A stretch of DNA of 64,000 nucleotides from JAXJQF01 sp036311285 (GCA_036311285.1 JAXJQF010000081.1:11011-75010); one strand, 5' to 3'; positions 15,573-26,118 are shown, numbered from the stretch's first letter. Numbers and translations are program-made. The notes: generated from the sequence alone by a model not told the origin.

Positions 15573-16888
15573 TGAAAATTAAATTATCTGCAAGAAGTAT
15601 TGCTGCAAAAACAATTACTAATTTTTTTTCCGACAATAAATCAATCCAAATATTTCTTGCGGATAAAATCATCACTGACAACAAGGACGCATCTTTAATT
15701 AAAGAAATAGTTAACGGGGTAGTAAGAAACTATATCCAACTTAAAACGATATGTGAGAATTTTATCGACCGACCTTTAAAAGGTAAGCAAGCTATCGTTC
15801 AAAATATAATAATTGTTGCCCTATACCAAATAGAATACATGAGAATACCTGATTACGCCTCAATAAACGAGGCTGTAAAAAGCGCTCATGAATTAGATAA
15901 AAATTCTTTTAAAGGCCTAATAAACGCGGTACTTAGATCTTTTTGTAGAGAGCATGACGAGTGTATAAAACTAGTTAATAAATCATACGAAAGCAAATAC
16001 TCTTGCCCGCAATGGCTCATACAAAAAATTAAAAACGAATACGGAAAAGATTATATTGAAAGTATATTATCTAACCAAAACCAAAAACCCCCTCTATGGA
16101 TTCGTGTTAATACAAAAAAAATTTCTATAGAAACTTATACCCAAAAGTTACTGCAAAATAATATAGATTATTATGTTAGTCCAACATTAAAGGGAGCTAT
16201 TCAAATAACAACTCCTATAAATGTCAATGAAATTCCTGACTTTGATAAAGATTATATATTTGTTCAAGATTTAGCAGCCCAATATTCATCAACTCTTCTT
16301 AATGCAGACGAAGGCGATATAATTCTTGATTGTTGCTGTGCTCCAGGCGGGAAAACAACCCATATCCTTGAATTATATGACAACATAAAGCTAGTATCTT
16401 TAGATAGTCAAAAAGATAGAATTCAAAGAGTTTACGAAAATCTAGAACGATTAAAACTTCAATCAACAGTTATATGCTATGACGCTTCTGCTCATTACTC
16501 AGCTTGGAGTCCGTACCCACAATACGACAAAATACTTTTAGATGCTCCTTGTTCTGCAACCGGGGTTATTAGAAGACATCCTGATATAAAATGGATAAGA
16601 ACAGAAAAGGATGTTAGGAATATTATTAATTTACAAGAGAAAATTCTAGAAAATATGTGGTCAATTCTCAAACCTGGTGGAATTTTAATATATACAACTT
16701 GCTCATTACTCCCAGAAGAGAATAAAATTCAAATATGCAAATTTTTAGAGAAGCATAAAAATGCAAAACACATCCCTATAGAATTAGACCATCAGCACAA
16801 CACGGACTTTGGTGTTCAAATTATGCCTGGTGAAAATAATATGGATGGATTTTATTACGCAAAAATAATGAAGATAGATGAGAAGTAG
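15572..16888 (+). CDS. rsmB: 16S rRNA (cytosine(967)-C(5))-methyltransferase RsmB
   Basis: Methylates C967 of 16S rRNA. The N-terminal NusB-like RNA-binding domain (about 1-140) is followed by a Rossmann methyltransferase domain: CCAPGGKTTHI (SAM site), DAPCSATG with the conserved Cys, and TTCSLLPEEN with the catalytic Cys. 438 residues. It is translationally coupled to fmt (TAATG) and lies 3 bases before trkA. Confidence 0.96.
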   Translation: MKIKLSARSIAAKTITNFFSDNKSIQIFLADKIITDNKDASLIKEIVNGVVRNYIQLKTICENFIDRPLKGKQAIVQNIIIVALYQIEYMRIPDYASINEAVKSAHELDKNSFKGLINAVLRSFCREHDECIKLVNKSYESKYSCPQWLIQKIKNEYGKDYIESILSNQNQKPPLWIRVNTKKISIETYTQKLLQNNIDYYVSPTLKGAIQITTPINVNEIPDFDKDYIFVQDLAAQYSSTLLNADEGDIILDCCCAPGGKTTHILELYDNIKLVSLDSQKDRIQRVYENLERLKLQSTVICYDASAHYSAWSPYPQYDKILLDAPCSATGVIRRHPDIKWIRTEKDVRNIINLQEKILENMWSILKPGGILIYTTCSLLPEENKIQICKFLEKHKNAKHIPIELDHQHNTDFGVQIMPGENNMDGFYYAKIMKIDEK

Positions 16889-16891
16889 TCT

Positions 16892-18316
16892 ATGAAAATA
16901 ATAATATTAGGTGCAGGCGAAGTTGGCACAGGATTAGTTGAATATCTTATTGATGAAAACAATGAAATAACCATTGTTGATAACGATGTAGATAGATTAA
17001 GATTACTTCAAAATAGATATGACTTAAAGGTTGTTAATGGACATGCTTCATTTCCTGGTACACTAAGAAACGCCGATGCTAGTAACGCAGACCTTATTAT
17101 TGCAGTAACAGGTTCAGATGAAACAAATATGCTAGCATGCCAATTAGCATCTTCATTATTCAAAACACCTAAAAAGATTGCGAGAATCAGAAATAACGAC
17201 TACTTATTAGAAAAAGATATTTTATTTAATAAAAACTCGATTAACATCGACAATATTATTTCTCCAGAATATCTAATTACTGAAGAAATATCAAAACTAA
17301 TTGAATATCCTGGAACTCTAAATATTGCTGACTTTTGTAACGATAAAATTTCATTAACATGTGTAAAAGCGTATTATGGTGGAGAATTAGTCGGCTATCC
17401 TGTTAACCATATAACTAAGCATATATCTAATGTTCCTGTTAATATTATCGCAATTTATAGAAACGGTAAATACATTCAAGTTAGTAATAACTCAATTATT
17501 GAAGCAGATGATGAAATCTTTTATGTTACACTAAAAGGTTACACAAGATATGTCATGTCTGTTATGCAAAAACTAGAAACACCATATCGAAGAATTATGA
17601 TTTTTGGAGGTACAGATATCGGTGTTCAACTAGCTCATAAGCTATCAAAAAATTATATCGTAAAGCTCATTGAAACAAATGAAAGTAGAGCCTTAAAACT
17701 AGCAGATGAATTTGATAAAACAAAGGTAGAAGTCTGTTTTTCAGATCCTTCTAATACAGATTTTCTACAAGAAGAGCATATTGATCATATAGACTTATTT
17801 GTAGCTGTAAGTGAAAGCGATGAAAAAAACATAATGTCTTCTGTTCTTACAAAAAAAATGGGAGCAAAGAAAAATATCGTTCTAATCAAAAAACAGATCT
17901 ATAAGACTATCATTGAAGGTGATGCTATTGATATCATAATCTCACCTCAAGATGCCACAATTTCTGCTTTATTAACAAATATTAGACATAACGGTGTTGA
18001 ATCTGTGAAGACCCTAAGAAGAGGAGAAGCAGAAGGCTTAGAAGTTGTACTTAATGGTACAAAAGAAACAAGTAATATTATTGGAAAAAAATTTTCTGAA
18101 ATAACATTACCTCCTTATACTACAATCTGTGCAGTAAGTAGAGATAATGTAATTAACATACCAAACTCTGAGTTTGAATTTGAGGAAAATGATAGGATTA
18201 TATTCTATATATCAAATAAAAAATACATTAAAGAGTTAATCAAATTATTTACACCTTGTGCTAACTTCTTCCAAAAAGCATACAGAAGTAAACAAACAAA
18301 TAATGAAATCGAATAA
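16892..18316 (+). CDS. trkA: Trk potassium uptake regulator TrkA
   Basis: Peripheral NAD-binding subunit that gates the TrkH potassium channel. The 474 residues hold two RCK units. Each starts with a Rossmann fold (GAGEVGTGLVEYL at about 7-19; FGGTDIGVQLAHKL at about 234-247) and ends with a TrkA-C domain. It lies 3 bases after rsmB and 15 bases before trkH, so both Trk subunits should be co-expressed. Confidence 0.96.
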   Translation: MKIIILGAGEVGTGLVEYLIDENNEITIVDNDVDRLRLLQNRYDLKVVNGHASFPGTLRNADASNADLIIAVTGSDETNMLACQLASSLFKTPKKIARIRNNDYLLEKDILFNKNSINIDNIISPEYLITEEISKLIEYPGTLNIADFCNDKISLTCVKAYYGGELVGYPVNHITKHISNVPVNIIAIYRNGKYIQVSNNSIIEADDEIFYVTLKGYTRYVMSVMQKLETPYRRIMIFGGTDIGVQLAHKLSKNYIVKLIETNESRALKLADEFDKTKVEVCFSDPSNTDFLQEEHIDHIDLFVAVSESDEKNIMSSVLTKKMGAKKNIVLIKKQIYKTIIEGDAIDIIISPQDATISALLTNIRHNGVESVKTLRRGEAEGLEVVLNGTKETSNIIGKKFSEITLPPYTTICAVSRDNVINIPNSEFEFEENDRIIFYISNKKYIKELIKLFTPCANFFQKAYRSKQTNNEIE

Positions 18317-18331
18317 TAACTAGGATTTGAA

Positions 18332-19786
18332 ATGGTACTAAACATTAAAGTAATTCTATCATTATTAAGCAATGTCATTATCTTTTTGGCTTTATGCGGT
18401 TTTATTCCTGCAGCATATAGTTTCATATCAATTACTAAAGGTGGTGCTGAATTCTTAGCGTGGTCTACTTGTCTGATAATTATAGGAATTACTACAAAAT
18501 ATTTTACAAGAAACGCTCAATTTGAACGCATAACAGTAAAAGATATGTTTTTATTCACATCTTTAGTATGGATAACAATCATGCTATTTGCTGCTATTCC
18601 GATGTATTATATTACCGAGTTAAATTACATAAGTGCTTGCTACGAATCCTCTTCAGCTATCACTACAACAGGGAGCTCAGTACTTGCAAATATAGATACA
18701 ACTCCAGAGAGTGTTATACTTTGGCGTTCATTACTACAGTACGTGGGTGGTATCGGGTTTATCGCGATTGGTATAGCAATCTTACCAAACCTGAACGTTG
18801 GAGGAATGAAACTTTTCCAAACAGAAAATTCAACTCAAAATTATAGCAACGTAACCCAAAAATCCAAATCATTAGCAAAAGGGATTTTGCTACTTTATTT
18901 TGTTCTAACGATCTTTGCTGTATTAACCTACCAATTACTTGGAATGAACACCTTTGACGCCTTTAATTACGCATTAACCTCCATGTCAACGGGTGGAATG
19001 GGAACAACCAATAACTCACTAAACGTATTTAACGGATCTATCCATTGGGCTATAGCAATATTTATGTTTATAAGCTCTTTACCGTATGCCGTTATGTTTA
19101 TATGTCTCAAAGATTTAAATATTAAAAATATATTTAAAGACCAACAAGTTAAAGGCTTTACATATTTAATTATTTTCATATCTTTATTAGTAACACTCAA
19201 TCTATATTTAAAGGAAAATTACAGCATCTCCGATGCTATTAGAGTTGGAACGTTTAATGTTATTAATATTTTATCAAGCTCAGGTTTTTCTCTTGATGAC
19301 TACACTACAAAAAATGACTTCCTTACCCTATTGTTCCTTATCATATTACCTATAGGTGGTTGTTCTGGTTCAACTAGTGGCGGATTAAAGTTTTTTAGAT
19401 TACAAATTCTATATACGTTAACTAAAAGACAAATAAAACAACTAATGCACCCATACGCTATATTTCCTCAAAGATACAACGGTCAAACTGTAAATGATAC
19501 CATTATCAGATCCATTATCACATTCTTCCTTGTTTATTTAATTCTTTCAGGAATAAGTGCACTGCTTTTAACACTAAGTGGCATAGAACTTATGGAGGCA
19601 ATTTCATTAACAATTTCCTGTGTTTCAAACATTGGACCTGCAATTGGTGAAACTTTCGGCCCTAACGGAAACTTCTCTGTACTAACAAGCTATCAAAAAT
19701 CAATTTTAATAGTTGATATGCTTTTAGGTCGTCTAGAAGTATTAACAATGTTAATTTGTTTCTTCCCTTCATTCTGGAAGATATAA
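18332..19786 (+). CDS. trkH: Trk potassium uptake channel TrkH
   Basis: Integral membrane potassium translocating subunit with four M1-P-M2 repeats. Selectivity-filter-like segments are visible: TTTGSSVL, SMSTGGMG, SSSGFS and SNIGPAIG. The GGCSGSTSGG loop typical of TrkH is present at about 345-355. 484 residues. Directly follows trkA, unlike in E. coli where it is elsewhere. Its last 18 bases overlap the convergent rluA gene. Confidence 0.96.
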   Translation: MVLNIKVILSLLSNVIIFLALCGFIPAAYSFISITKGGAEFLAWSTCLIIIGITTKYFTRNAQFERITVKDMFLFTSLVWITIMLFAAIPMYYITELNYISACYESSSAITTTGSSVLANIDTTPESVILWRSLLQYVGGIGFIAIGIAILPNLNVGGMKLFQTENSTQNYSNVTQKSKSLAKGILLLYFVLTIFAVLTYQLLGMNTFDAFNYALTSMSTGGMGTTNNSLNVFNGSIHWAIAIFMFISSLPYAVMFICLKDLNIKNIFKDQQVKGFTYLIIFISLLVTLNLYLKENYSISDAIRVGTFNVINILSSSGFSLDDYTTKNDFLTLLFLIILPIGGCSGSTSGGLKFFRLQILYTLTKRQIKQLMHPYAIFPQRYNGQTVNDTIIRSIITFFLVYLILSGISALLLTLSGIELMEAISLTISCVSNIGPAIGETFGPNGNFSVLTSYQKSILIVDMLLGRLEVLTMLICFFPSFWKI

Positions 19787-20470
19787 ACCTAAATTCACAT
19801 GAGCACAAAATTCTGGGGTATCAAATACTTTTATAACCGCCCCAGAAGTTGGGTGATTAAAACGTAAATAACAAGAATGAAGCTTTAAACGCTCTCCCGC
19901 AACTCCGTCACCATACAGACAGTCCCCTTCAATAGAGTGATTTATACACTTCATATGATGTCTTAATTGATGTGTACGACCAGTATAAGGTTCAAGAAGA
20001 ACAAGTGTTCGATTCAAATGTTCTTCTCTTGCAACAACTCTATAAAATGTTAAAGCGTTTTTACCATTAACATAATCAGTTTTTTGAATAGGAGCATTGG
20101 TATATGACTTTGCTAAAAAGTCACGACTCATAGGATAATTAACAACACCACAATCATTGTTTATGATGCCTTTTACATACGCTACATAAAACTTCTGAAC
20201 ATTTCTAAGAGAAAATAACTTAGACAAAATTTGATTTGCTCTTTTATTTTTACTGAGCAAAACAATACCTGACGTACTTGTATCTAGTCTATGAATAGGA
20301 TTGTAGTTTAAATTTTTTTGCTTCAATCTTACCACAAGACTATCTCTTGACACATTGCCAGGTACTGTTAATAAACCAGCAGGTTTAATTACTATAGAGA
20401 TATCATTATCGTCATAAAGAAATTCAATTTCATCACGAGGAGGGTTATAACAATACTCTATTAATTTCAT
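19769..20470 (-). CDS. rluA: Dual-specificity rRNA/tRNA pseudouridine synthase RluA
   Basis: Makes pseudouridine at 23S rRNA U746 and tRNA U32 in E. coli. The catalytic Asp is in HRLDTSTSG (about 60-68). The N-terminus (YNPPRDEIEFLYDD, KPAGLLTVPG) and the tail (TGRTHQLRHHM, LLHS-type LKLHSC) match RluA more than RluC or RluD. There is no S4 domain. 233 residues. It lies one base after the potI stop, so it can be transcribed with the transporter, and it converges with trkH with an 18-base overlap. Confidence 0.9.
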   Translation of the reverse strand: MKLIEYCYNPPRDEIEFLYDDNDISIVIKPAGLLTVPGNVSRDSLVVRLKQKNLNYNPIHRLDTSTSGIVLLSKNKRANQILSKLFSLRNVQKFYVAYVKGIINNDCGVVNYPMSRDFLAKSYTNAPIQKTDYVNGKNALTFYRVVAREEHLNRTLVLLEPYTGRTHQLRHHMKCINHSIEGDCLYGDGVAGERLKLHSCYLRFNHPTSGAVIKVFDTPEFCAHVNLGLYLPE

Positions 20471-20471
20471 T

Positions 20472-21272
20472 CTACGATTTATTCTTCTTTAGCTTTCTAT
20501 TTCTTGATAACCAATAGAAAAACGTTGCGACAGACACTATGAATACAATAATTGTCGCCAATGCATTAATTTCTGGATTCAAACCTCTTCTTACGCTAGA
20601 GAATACGACAATAGGAAGAGTCTGAGAGCTTGGCCCAGCCACAAATGATGTTATTACCAAATCATCCATCGCTAAAGTAAAAGCAAGTAACCAACCAGAA
20701 ATAATTGCTGGGAAAATTGATGGTAATGTTATGAAGAAAAACGTTTTTATTGGTCCCGCCCCTAAATCAAGAGAAGCTTCCTCAATAGAATTATCCAGTT
20801 CTCTAAGTCTAGAACGAACAACTACAGCAACATAAGTGGATGTTACAGTAACCATGGCAATCCAAATTGTTATCATTCCTTTTTCTGGCCAACCTAATAG
20901 ATCGTACAAAAATACAAAGAATAATAGCAATGATAAACCTATGATTACGTCCGGCAATACCATTGGAGCTGTTATGAACAGAGCAAAGAAATTTTCACCT
21001 CTAAACTTGGAGATTCGAACTAAAACTACTGCAGCTAAAGTCCCTATTAGAACTGCCATTGTTGCTGAGGAGAAGGCAATGATTAATGAATTAGCAACAG
21101 CTTGCATCATTTGTTTATCTGCAAACAATTCAAAATACCATTTAAATGAAAACCCACTCCATACAGTAACTAATTTACTTTCATTAAATGAATAAATTAT
21201 TAAACTCACAATAGGAGCATACAAAAAAAGCATTCCTAAGAATATAATAATAAATCTGATCTTTGAGCCCAT
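20472..21272 (-). CDS. potI: Putrescine ABC transporter permease PotI
   Basis: Second inner-membrane permease of the polyamine importer. About six membrane segments; the EAA loop that contacts the ATPase is EEASLDLGAGPIKTFFFITLP (shorter key: EEASLDLGAGP, about 167-177). 266 residues. Called PotI rather than PotC because the gene order (binding protein, ATPase, permease, permease) and the PotF/PotG identity of its partners fit potFGHI. It ends one base before rluA. Confidence 0.9.
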   Translation of the reverse strand: MGSKIRFIIIFLGMLFLYAPIVSLIIYSFNESKLVTVWSGFSFKWYFELFADKQMMQAVANSLIIAFSSATMAVLIGTLAAVVLVRISKFRGENFFALFITAPMVLPDVIIGLSLLLFFVFLYDLLGWPEKGMITIWIAMVTVTSTYVAVVVRSRLRELDNSIEEASLDLGAGPIKTFFFITLPSIFPAIISGWLLAFTLAMDDLVITSFVAGPSSQTLPIVVFSSVRRGLNPEINALATIIVFIVSVATFFYWLSRNRKLKKNKS

Positions 21273-21284
21273 TTTATACTACTC

Positions 21285-22214
21285 TTATCTTGCAACAATT
21301 TCTTTTCTTTGATTCTTATAAAACAGCATTATTGGAATAATCAATAACAACAACATAATTGTCGCCACAGCAGATGCTAACGGCCAATCTCTATTGTTAA
21401 AGAATTCGTTCCATAATACCCTACCAATTAAATTAGAACCTGGACCACCTAATAACTCAGGGATAACAAATTCACCTACAACAGGAATAAATACAAGCAT
21501 TGATCCTGCTATAATTCCACTGTATGTTTGTGGTACAAGTACTTTAAAGAAGCATGAAATCGGTCTACAACCTAAATCATATCCTGCCTCTATTAACGTA
21601 TAATCTACGCGAACTAGTGCGGTATATAAAGGTAAAATCATGAAAGGCAAATAAGCATAAACAATACCTAAATAAACAGCAAAATCAGTTTGTAATAACT
21701 GTATCGGTTCATCAACAATACCTAACCAAATAAGAATATCGTTGATAATACCTTCTCTTTTTAACAAACCTATCCACGCGTAAACTCTTATTAAAAAAGA
21801 CGTCCAACTTGGCAATATGATCAACATTAAAAATATATTTCTTGTTGCAGGTTTACAAGTTGATATTGCCCAAGCAAGAGGATAACCAACCAAAATACAA
21901 ATAAGAGTTGATATGAAGGCTACTCTTAATGATTTTAGATAAGCTAAAATATAAGAATCATCTTCCCATAGTGTAATATAACTATAGAGATTAAGGTTAA
22001 TGCTTAAAGTTGATTCCTCTTCATTAAACGAAAATAAAGATGTATACGGAGGAATTCCATATTCATTAATTCCAGCAAAACTTATCTTTAATATTATTGC
22101 AAATGGAATAAAGAAAAAAACAAACATCCACAAGTATGGTAGAGAAATAACTGCATATTTTTTCCAGCCATCTATGGAACTAGGACGTTTTATTTTTTTT
22201 AAAAGTTTTTTCAT
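21285..22214 (-). CDS. potH: Putrescine ABC transporter permease PotH
   Basis: First permease subunit. It has an N-terminal cytoplasmic basic stretch, six membrane segments and the EAA loop EAGYDLGCRPISCFF (about 205-219). 309 residues is normal for PotH. It follows potG by 22 bases and precedes potI by 12 bases. Confidence 0.9.
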   Translation of the reverse strand: MKKLLKKIKRPSSIDGWKKYAVISLPYLWMFVFFFIPFAIILKISFAGINEYGIPPYTSLFSFNEEESTLSINLNLYSYITLWEDDSYILAYLKSLRVAFISTLICILVGYPLAWAISTCKPATRNIFLMLIILPSWTSFLIRVYAWIGLLKREGIINDILIWLGIVDEPIQLLQTDFAVYLGIVYAYLPFMILPLYTALVRVDYTLIEAGYDLGCRPISCFFKVLVPQTYSGIIAGSMLVFIPVVGEFVIPELLGGPGSNLIGRVLWNEFFNNRDWPLASAVATIMLLLLIIPIMLFYKNQRKEIVAR

Positions 22215-22236
22215 AATTCAACCTAATATCGATTTA

Positions 22237-23430
22237 TTACAAAGTCAACGTAATACAAGATTCAGGATCCCAACTTAAATAAACTTCATCATTCCAAGTA
22301 GGTAACCCCACATTAAAACGATCAACATTAGGCAATGTCGTATTAACAATTTTTCCTGATTTCAATGTAACATAGTATATTGAAATATCTCCCATATAAG
22401 CAATATTACTAACAACTCCTGTTGTATAATTACAAGTTAGTTTATTACCATTTTCATCAATAGGGTGAGTCTTTTCGATATATATCTTTTCTGGTCTCAT
22501 AGCAACAGTAACTTCCATACCGTCAGCTAAGTCTACATCTAAATCTAATACTATCTTACTATCAAGATCATCACATTTAATTATCGAACCAGCTTCAGGA
22601 GAAGATGTTTCTAATACAGAATTAAATAGATTGATTGAACCTATAAACTCAGCAGAGAAGCATGAATTTGGATTTTCATATATTTCTCTAGGTCCTCCAA
22701 TCTGAATAAATTCTCCTCTATCCATTATTGCTATTCTTTCAGCCATTGTCATAGCTTCTTCTTGATCATGTGTAACCATAACACAAGTTACACCTACTCT
22801 TTCAATAATATCAACTAATTCAAGGCGCATCTTTTCTCTTAATTTCTTGTCAAGAGCACCCATAGGTTCATCTAAAAGTAATAAACGTGGTTGCTTTACA
22901 AGAGATCTTGCTAACGCTACTCTCTGTCTTTGTCCACCAGATAATTGATGTGGTTTTCTGTCTTTATACTCTTCCATATGAACAAGTTTTAACATTTTCA
23001 TTACTCGTTCATCAATTTCGGACTTAGGTAAACCTTCCTGCTTTAAACCAAATGCAATATTCTTATATACAGACATATGAGGGAATAAAGCATATGATTG
23101 AAACATCATATTTATTGGACGTTTATATGGTGGAATATCCGTTAAATCCTTTCCGTCCAATAAAATAGAACCGCTAGTCGGAGATTCAAAACCTGCAAAC
23201 ATTCTTAGTAATGTTGACTTACCACATCCCGAAGAACCTAACAAGGCAAAAATTTCACCTTCATAAATAGTTAAATTTACCGAGTTAACGGCTAAATTAG
23301 CGTCGTAGCACTTAGTTAAATCCTTAATTTCCAAAAGAGGCTTACGTTCTTTCTTTGTACTAGCAACTGTAGTATTATTTGTTAACATAACTTCTTCTTT
23401 TTCTTTGGTATCAACATTCTGCATAATCAA
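22237..23430 (-). CDS. potG: Putrescine ABC transporter ATPase PotG
   Basis: ATPase of the importer. Walker A GSSGCGKST, signature LSGGQRQR, Walker B LLLLDEPMGALD and the H-loop VTHDQEEAMT are followed by a TOBE domain; the ending DEVYLSWDPESCITLTL resembles PotG. The start is uncertain. The farthest start, a TTG at 23445, overlaps the GGAG site and is unlikely. I chose the TTG at 23430, nine bases after GGAG; the ATG at 23424 is the next option. About 397 residues. Confidence 0.9.
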   Translation of the reverse strand: MIMQNVDTKEKEEVMLTNNTTVASTKKERKPLLEIKDLTKCYDANLAVNSVNLTIYEGEIFALLGSSGCGKSTLLRMFAGFESPTSGSILLDGKDLTDIPPYKRPINMMFQSYALFPHMSVYKNIAFGLKQEGLPKSEIDERVMKMLKLVHMEEYKDRKPHQLSGGQRQRVALARSLVKQPRLLLLDEPMGALDKKLREKMRLELVDIIERVGVTCVMVTHDQEEAMTMAERIAIMDRGEFIQIGGPREIYENPNSCFSAEFIGSINLFNSVLETSSPEAGSIIKCDDLDSKIVLDLDVDLADGMEVTVAMRPEKIYIEKTHPIDENGNKLTCNYTTGVVSNIAYMGDISIYYVTLKSGKIVNTTLPNVDRFNVGLPTWNDEVYLSWDPESCITLTL

Positions 23431-23453
23431 GTCTTGAATCTCCAAACAAAATT

Positions 23454-24557
23454 TTATTTTCTACCTACTTTCACACGATCCCACAATTTGTTTAAATCTC
23501 TTAATAAACGTTGTGGAAGAACTTCTTTAATAAACATTTTCTTCATCATTTCATCAGGTATAAAGATATTAGGATTGTTTCTTACTTCTTCTGAAATATA
23601 TGGATGAGCTGCCTTATTAGCACATGAATATGAAGTATATGATGAATTTAATGCCGAAATATCTTCTCTCATAAGGAAATTCATGAATTTTAAAGCATTT
23701 TCTACATGTTCAGCATCTTTTGTAATAGTCATCATATCATAGAAAATTAACGCACCTTCCTTAGGTACAACATATTCAATCCTAACGCCATTGTTAGCTT
23801 CTTTAGCTCTATCTCTAGCTTGCATCAAATCACCAGACCAACCTAATGTTATACAAATATCACCATTAGCAATGTCATTGATGTTTTGAGATGAATGGAA
23901 GTATGTAATATAAGGTCTGATAGACAATAATAATTCTTCTGCTTCTTTGTAATCTTTGATTTTACTTGAATTAGGATCTTTGCCTAAATAATTCATTACT
24001 GTTGGAATAACTTCTGTAGGAGCATTTAAGAACGCAACACCACAATCATTTAACTTTGCAATGTTTTCTGGTTTAAAAAGAATATCCCATGAATCAACTC
24101 TAAAACCTTTACCAAATCTTTTTTCGATCATATCGATATTATATGCAATACCAGTTGTACCAGCCATATAAGGTAACGAATATGTATTACCATTATCTAA
24201 TTTAGACAACAATTTTAATTGGTCTTGATCTAAGTTTTTAATATTAGGTAACTTACTCTTATCTAAAGGTTGGAAAACTCCAGCCTTTATTTGTCTAACT
24301 AAAAAGTCTGACCCAGGAACAACAATATCGTAACCTGTTTTTCCTGCAAATAATTTTGCATCCAAAACTTCATTACTATCAAATAAATCATAAGTAACCT
24401 TAATTCCTGTTTCTTTTTCAAATTTAGGAATTATTGAAGGTTCAATATATTCATTCCAATTATAAACATTTAAAACTTTATCTTCTTCAGCGTTTGCACA
24501 CATAGAAGCAAGTACAACAGTTGGGACAACAATACCTTTAAATAATTTATTTAACAT
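23454..24557 (-). CDS. potF: Putrescine-binding periplasmic protein PotF
   Basis: Binding protein that delivers the polyamine to PotGHI. Signal peptide to about residue 23 (ends CANA). The mature part reads very like PotF: YNWNEYIEPS, DLFDSNEVLDAKL, GVFQPLDKSKLP, YFHSSQNINDIANGDIC and RAKEANNGV. This fits putrescine better than the spermidine protein PotD. An ATG follows a TTG; GGAG stands ten bases before the ATG. Leads the potFGHI group; a 118-base gap to mltF probably contains its promoter. Confidence 0.92.
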   Translation of the reverse strand: MLNKLFKGIVVPTVVLASMCANAEEDKVLNVYNWNEYIEPSIIPKFEKETGIKVTYDLFDSNEVLDAKLFAGKTGYDIVVPGSDFLVRQIKAGVFQPLDKSKLPNIKNLDQDQLKLLSKLDNGNTYSLPYMAGTTGIAYNIDMIEKRFGKGFRVDSWDILFKPENIAKLNDCGVAFLNAPTEVIPTVMNYLGKDPNSSKIKDYKEAEELLLSIRPYITYFHSSQNINDIANGDICITLGWSGDLMQARDRAKEANNGVRIEYVVPKEGALIFYDMMTITKDAEHVENALKFMNFLMREDISALNSSYTSYSCANKAAHPYISEEVRNNPNIFIPDEMMKKMFIKEVLPQRLLRDLNKLWDRVKVGRK

Positions 24558-24675
24558 CAATATGAATCTCCAATATCCAAAACAACAATATCTAAAGTCA
24601 AATAAAATTTACGTGTGAATTATATATAAAAAACCACATAAGTAACATAATTTTTAACATTAATTATGCAATAAT

Positions 24676-26118
24676 TTACAAACGAGGAATTAACTGCTTG
24701 TTATTTTCTAGTAAATACATTTGTTGATATGTTACATACAATGACGAAATATTTCTTACATACTTTACAGTTTCAACTATTCCATGCTCTATTGCTATCT
24801 TTTCAACATTATTGAACCACTTATTAGGATTGTAACCTTTTAGCAAAGCTTCCTTCCTATATTTAGTAATTCTATTTGGACCGCAGTTATATCCAGCTAA
24901 AGCGAATAAAATCTTCTCACTTTGGTCAATTGAACTATCATTAAAATAGTTATCCAACATATATCTCATGTATTTTGTACCTGCGTGAACATTGTTATCA
25001 ACATCATGCACACTATTAACATTTATATATTTTTCCTTTGCCGTACTTGGCAAAACTTGCATTATCCCTACTGCTCCTCTATTAGAAAGAGCTTTTGGAT
25101 TTAAAGTGGATTCTTGATAAGATTGCGCCATTAAAAGCATCCAATCTATTTTGAATTTTTCACCGTAATTCTTAAAAATACGAGAAAATTTTGTAAATTT
25201 ATCAATACTTATACCTAGTTTTTGTGAATTTTTCTTTGTATGACGGTAACTAAATGTTGGAAAAGTTCTCATATATTGATCATATATAGGTTTTCCCTTC
25301 AGCGTACCGTCTCTATATTCTGTCAAAAAATTATTCACAGCCTTATACATTTCAGGAGATTTGTGTCTCATAGCCCATGACATTGTTGAATTTATTTTAA
25401 TAGGGAAGCTATGATTAAAATTTGTATTCAAGAACATTTTCTTCCAAATAACCATTTTAGAATCATTGACAACTGTAGCCGTAATTTCTCCCTTATCAAC
25501 CATATCTACTAAGTCAGCATCTGACAAATACTCATCAACCTTTACTATATAAATTGGCTCTAAATCATGAGCCTTTAATAATACATTAACCTTCTTTAAA
25601 CTTTCATAATAGCTGGAGCTTTCACGAACATGTACTATTTTCCCTGACAAATCGTAAAAACTTTTAATTTCGTGCATACGCTTTGTTGTCACAACTATTT
25701 CATTTATCCACAGTTTTTCAGGTTTTGAGAAATCTACATAGCGCTTATTTTCTTTAGTTGGAACCACCCCTAATGCTAAATCACCATATCCTTCACTAAT
25801 TAAACGCATCATTTCATCTTGTCTTACAGGTATAAAATAAATCTTTAGATCCTTAGCAGATTGATAATTGTTCTTAATTAAATATTCTTTAAATTGCTTC
25901 ATTAAAGCAACATGAAGTCCTGCTTGTCGCCCATTCTTCATAAAGAAACTTACGTTATCATAAACGACAAGCACACGTAAAAGGCTATTATCAATAATAG
26001 CCGATAAATCCTTTTGAGATCTCATGTTCTCGTCTAAAGTTTTAGACTGAACATTGGATATAAATACAATAGAAAAAATAATAAGTAAAACTTTTAAAAA
26101 GCTTTTATTTATTTTCAT
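24676..26118 (-). CDS. mltF: Membrane-bound lytic murein transglycosylase F (MltF)
   Basis: Cleaves peptidoglycan with formation of 1,6-anhydro ends. N-terminal signal or anchor (to about 25), then a family 3 solute-binding-like domain (about 45-290), then a C-terminal SLT domain. The catalytic Glu is in QSYQESTLNPKA, followed by GAVGIMQVLPSTA and AGYNCGPNR. 480 residues, the two-domain MltF layout. It lies 10 bases after the yfcZ-like gene and is upstream of potF. Confidence 0.9.
   Translation of the reverse strand: MKINKSFLKVLLIIFSIVFISNVQSKTLDENMRSQKDLSAIIDNSLLRVLVVYDNVSFFMKNGRQAGLHVALMKQFKEYLIKNNYQSAKDLKIYFIPVRQDEMMRLISEGYGDLALGVVPTKENKRYVDFSKPEKLWINEIVVTTKRMHEIKSFYDLSGKIVHVRESSSYYESLKKVNVLLKAHDLEPIYIVKVDEYLSDADLVDMVDKGEITATVVNDSKMVIWKKMFLNTNFNHSFPIKINSTMSWAMRHKSPEMYKAVNNFLTEYRDGTLKGKPIYDQYMRTFPTFSYRHTKKNSQKLGISIDKFTKFSRIFKNYGEKFKIDWMLLMAQSYQESTLNPKALSNRGAVGIMQVLPSTAKEKYINVNSVHDVDNNVHAGTKYMRYMLDNYFNDSSIDQSEKILFALAGYNCGPNRITKYRKEALLKGYNPNKWFNNVEKIAIEHGIVETVKYVRNISSLYVTYQQMYLLENNKQLIPRL

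Noticed and set aside
20836..21195. 119-codon open frame on the + strand
   Set aside because: Antisense to potI, whose identity is firm; the translated sequence looks random and Asn/Lys-rich.
20472..24557. Naming the transporter potABCD (spermidine/putrescine)
   Set aside because: Gene order binding protein-ATPase-permease-permease and the motifs of the binding protein and ATPase fit PotF and PotG better.
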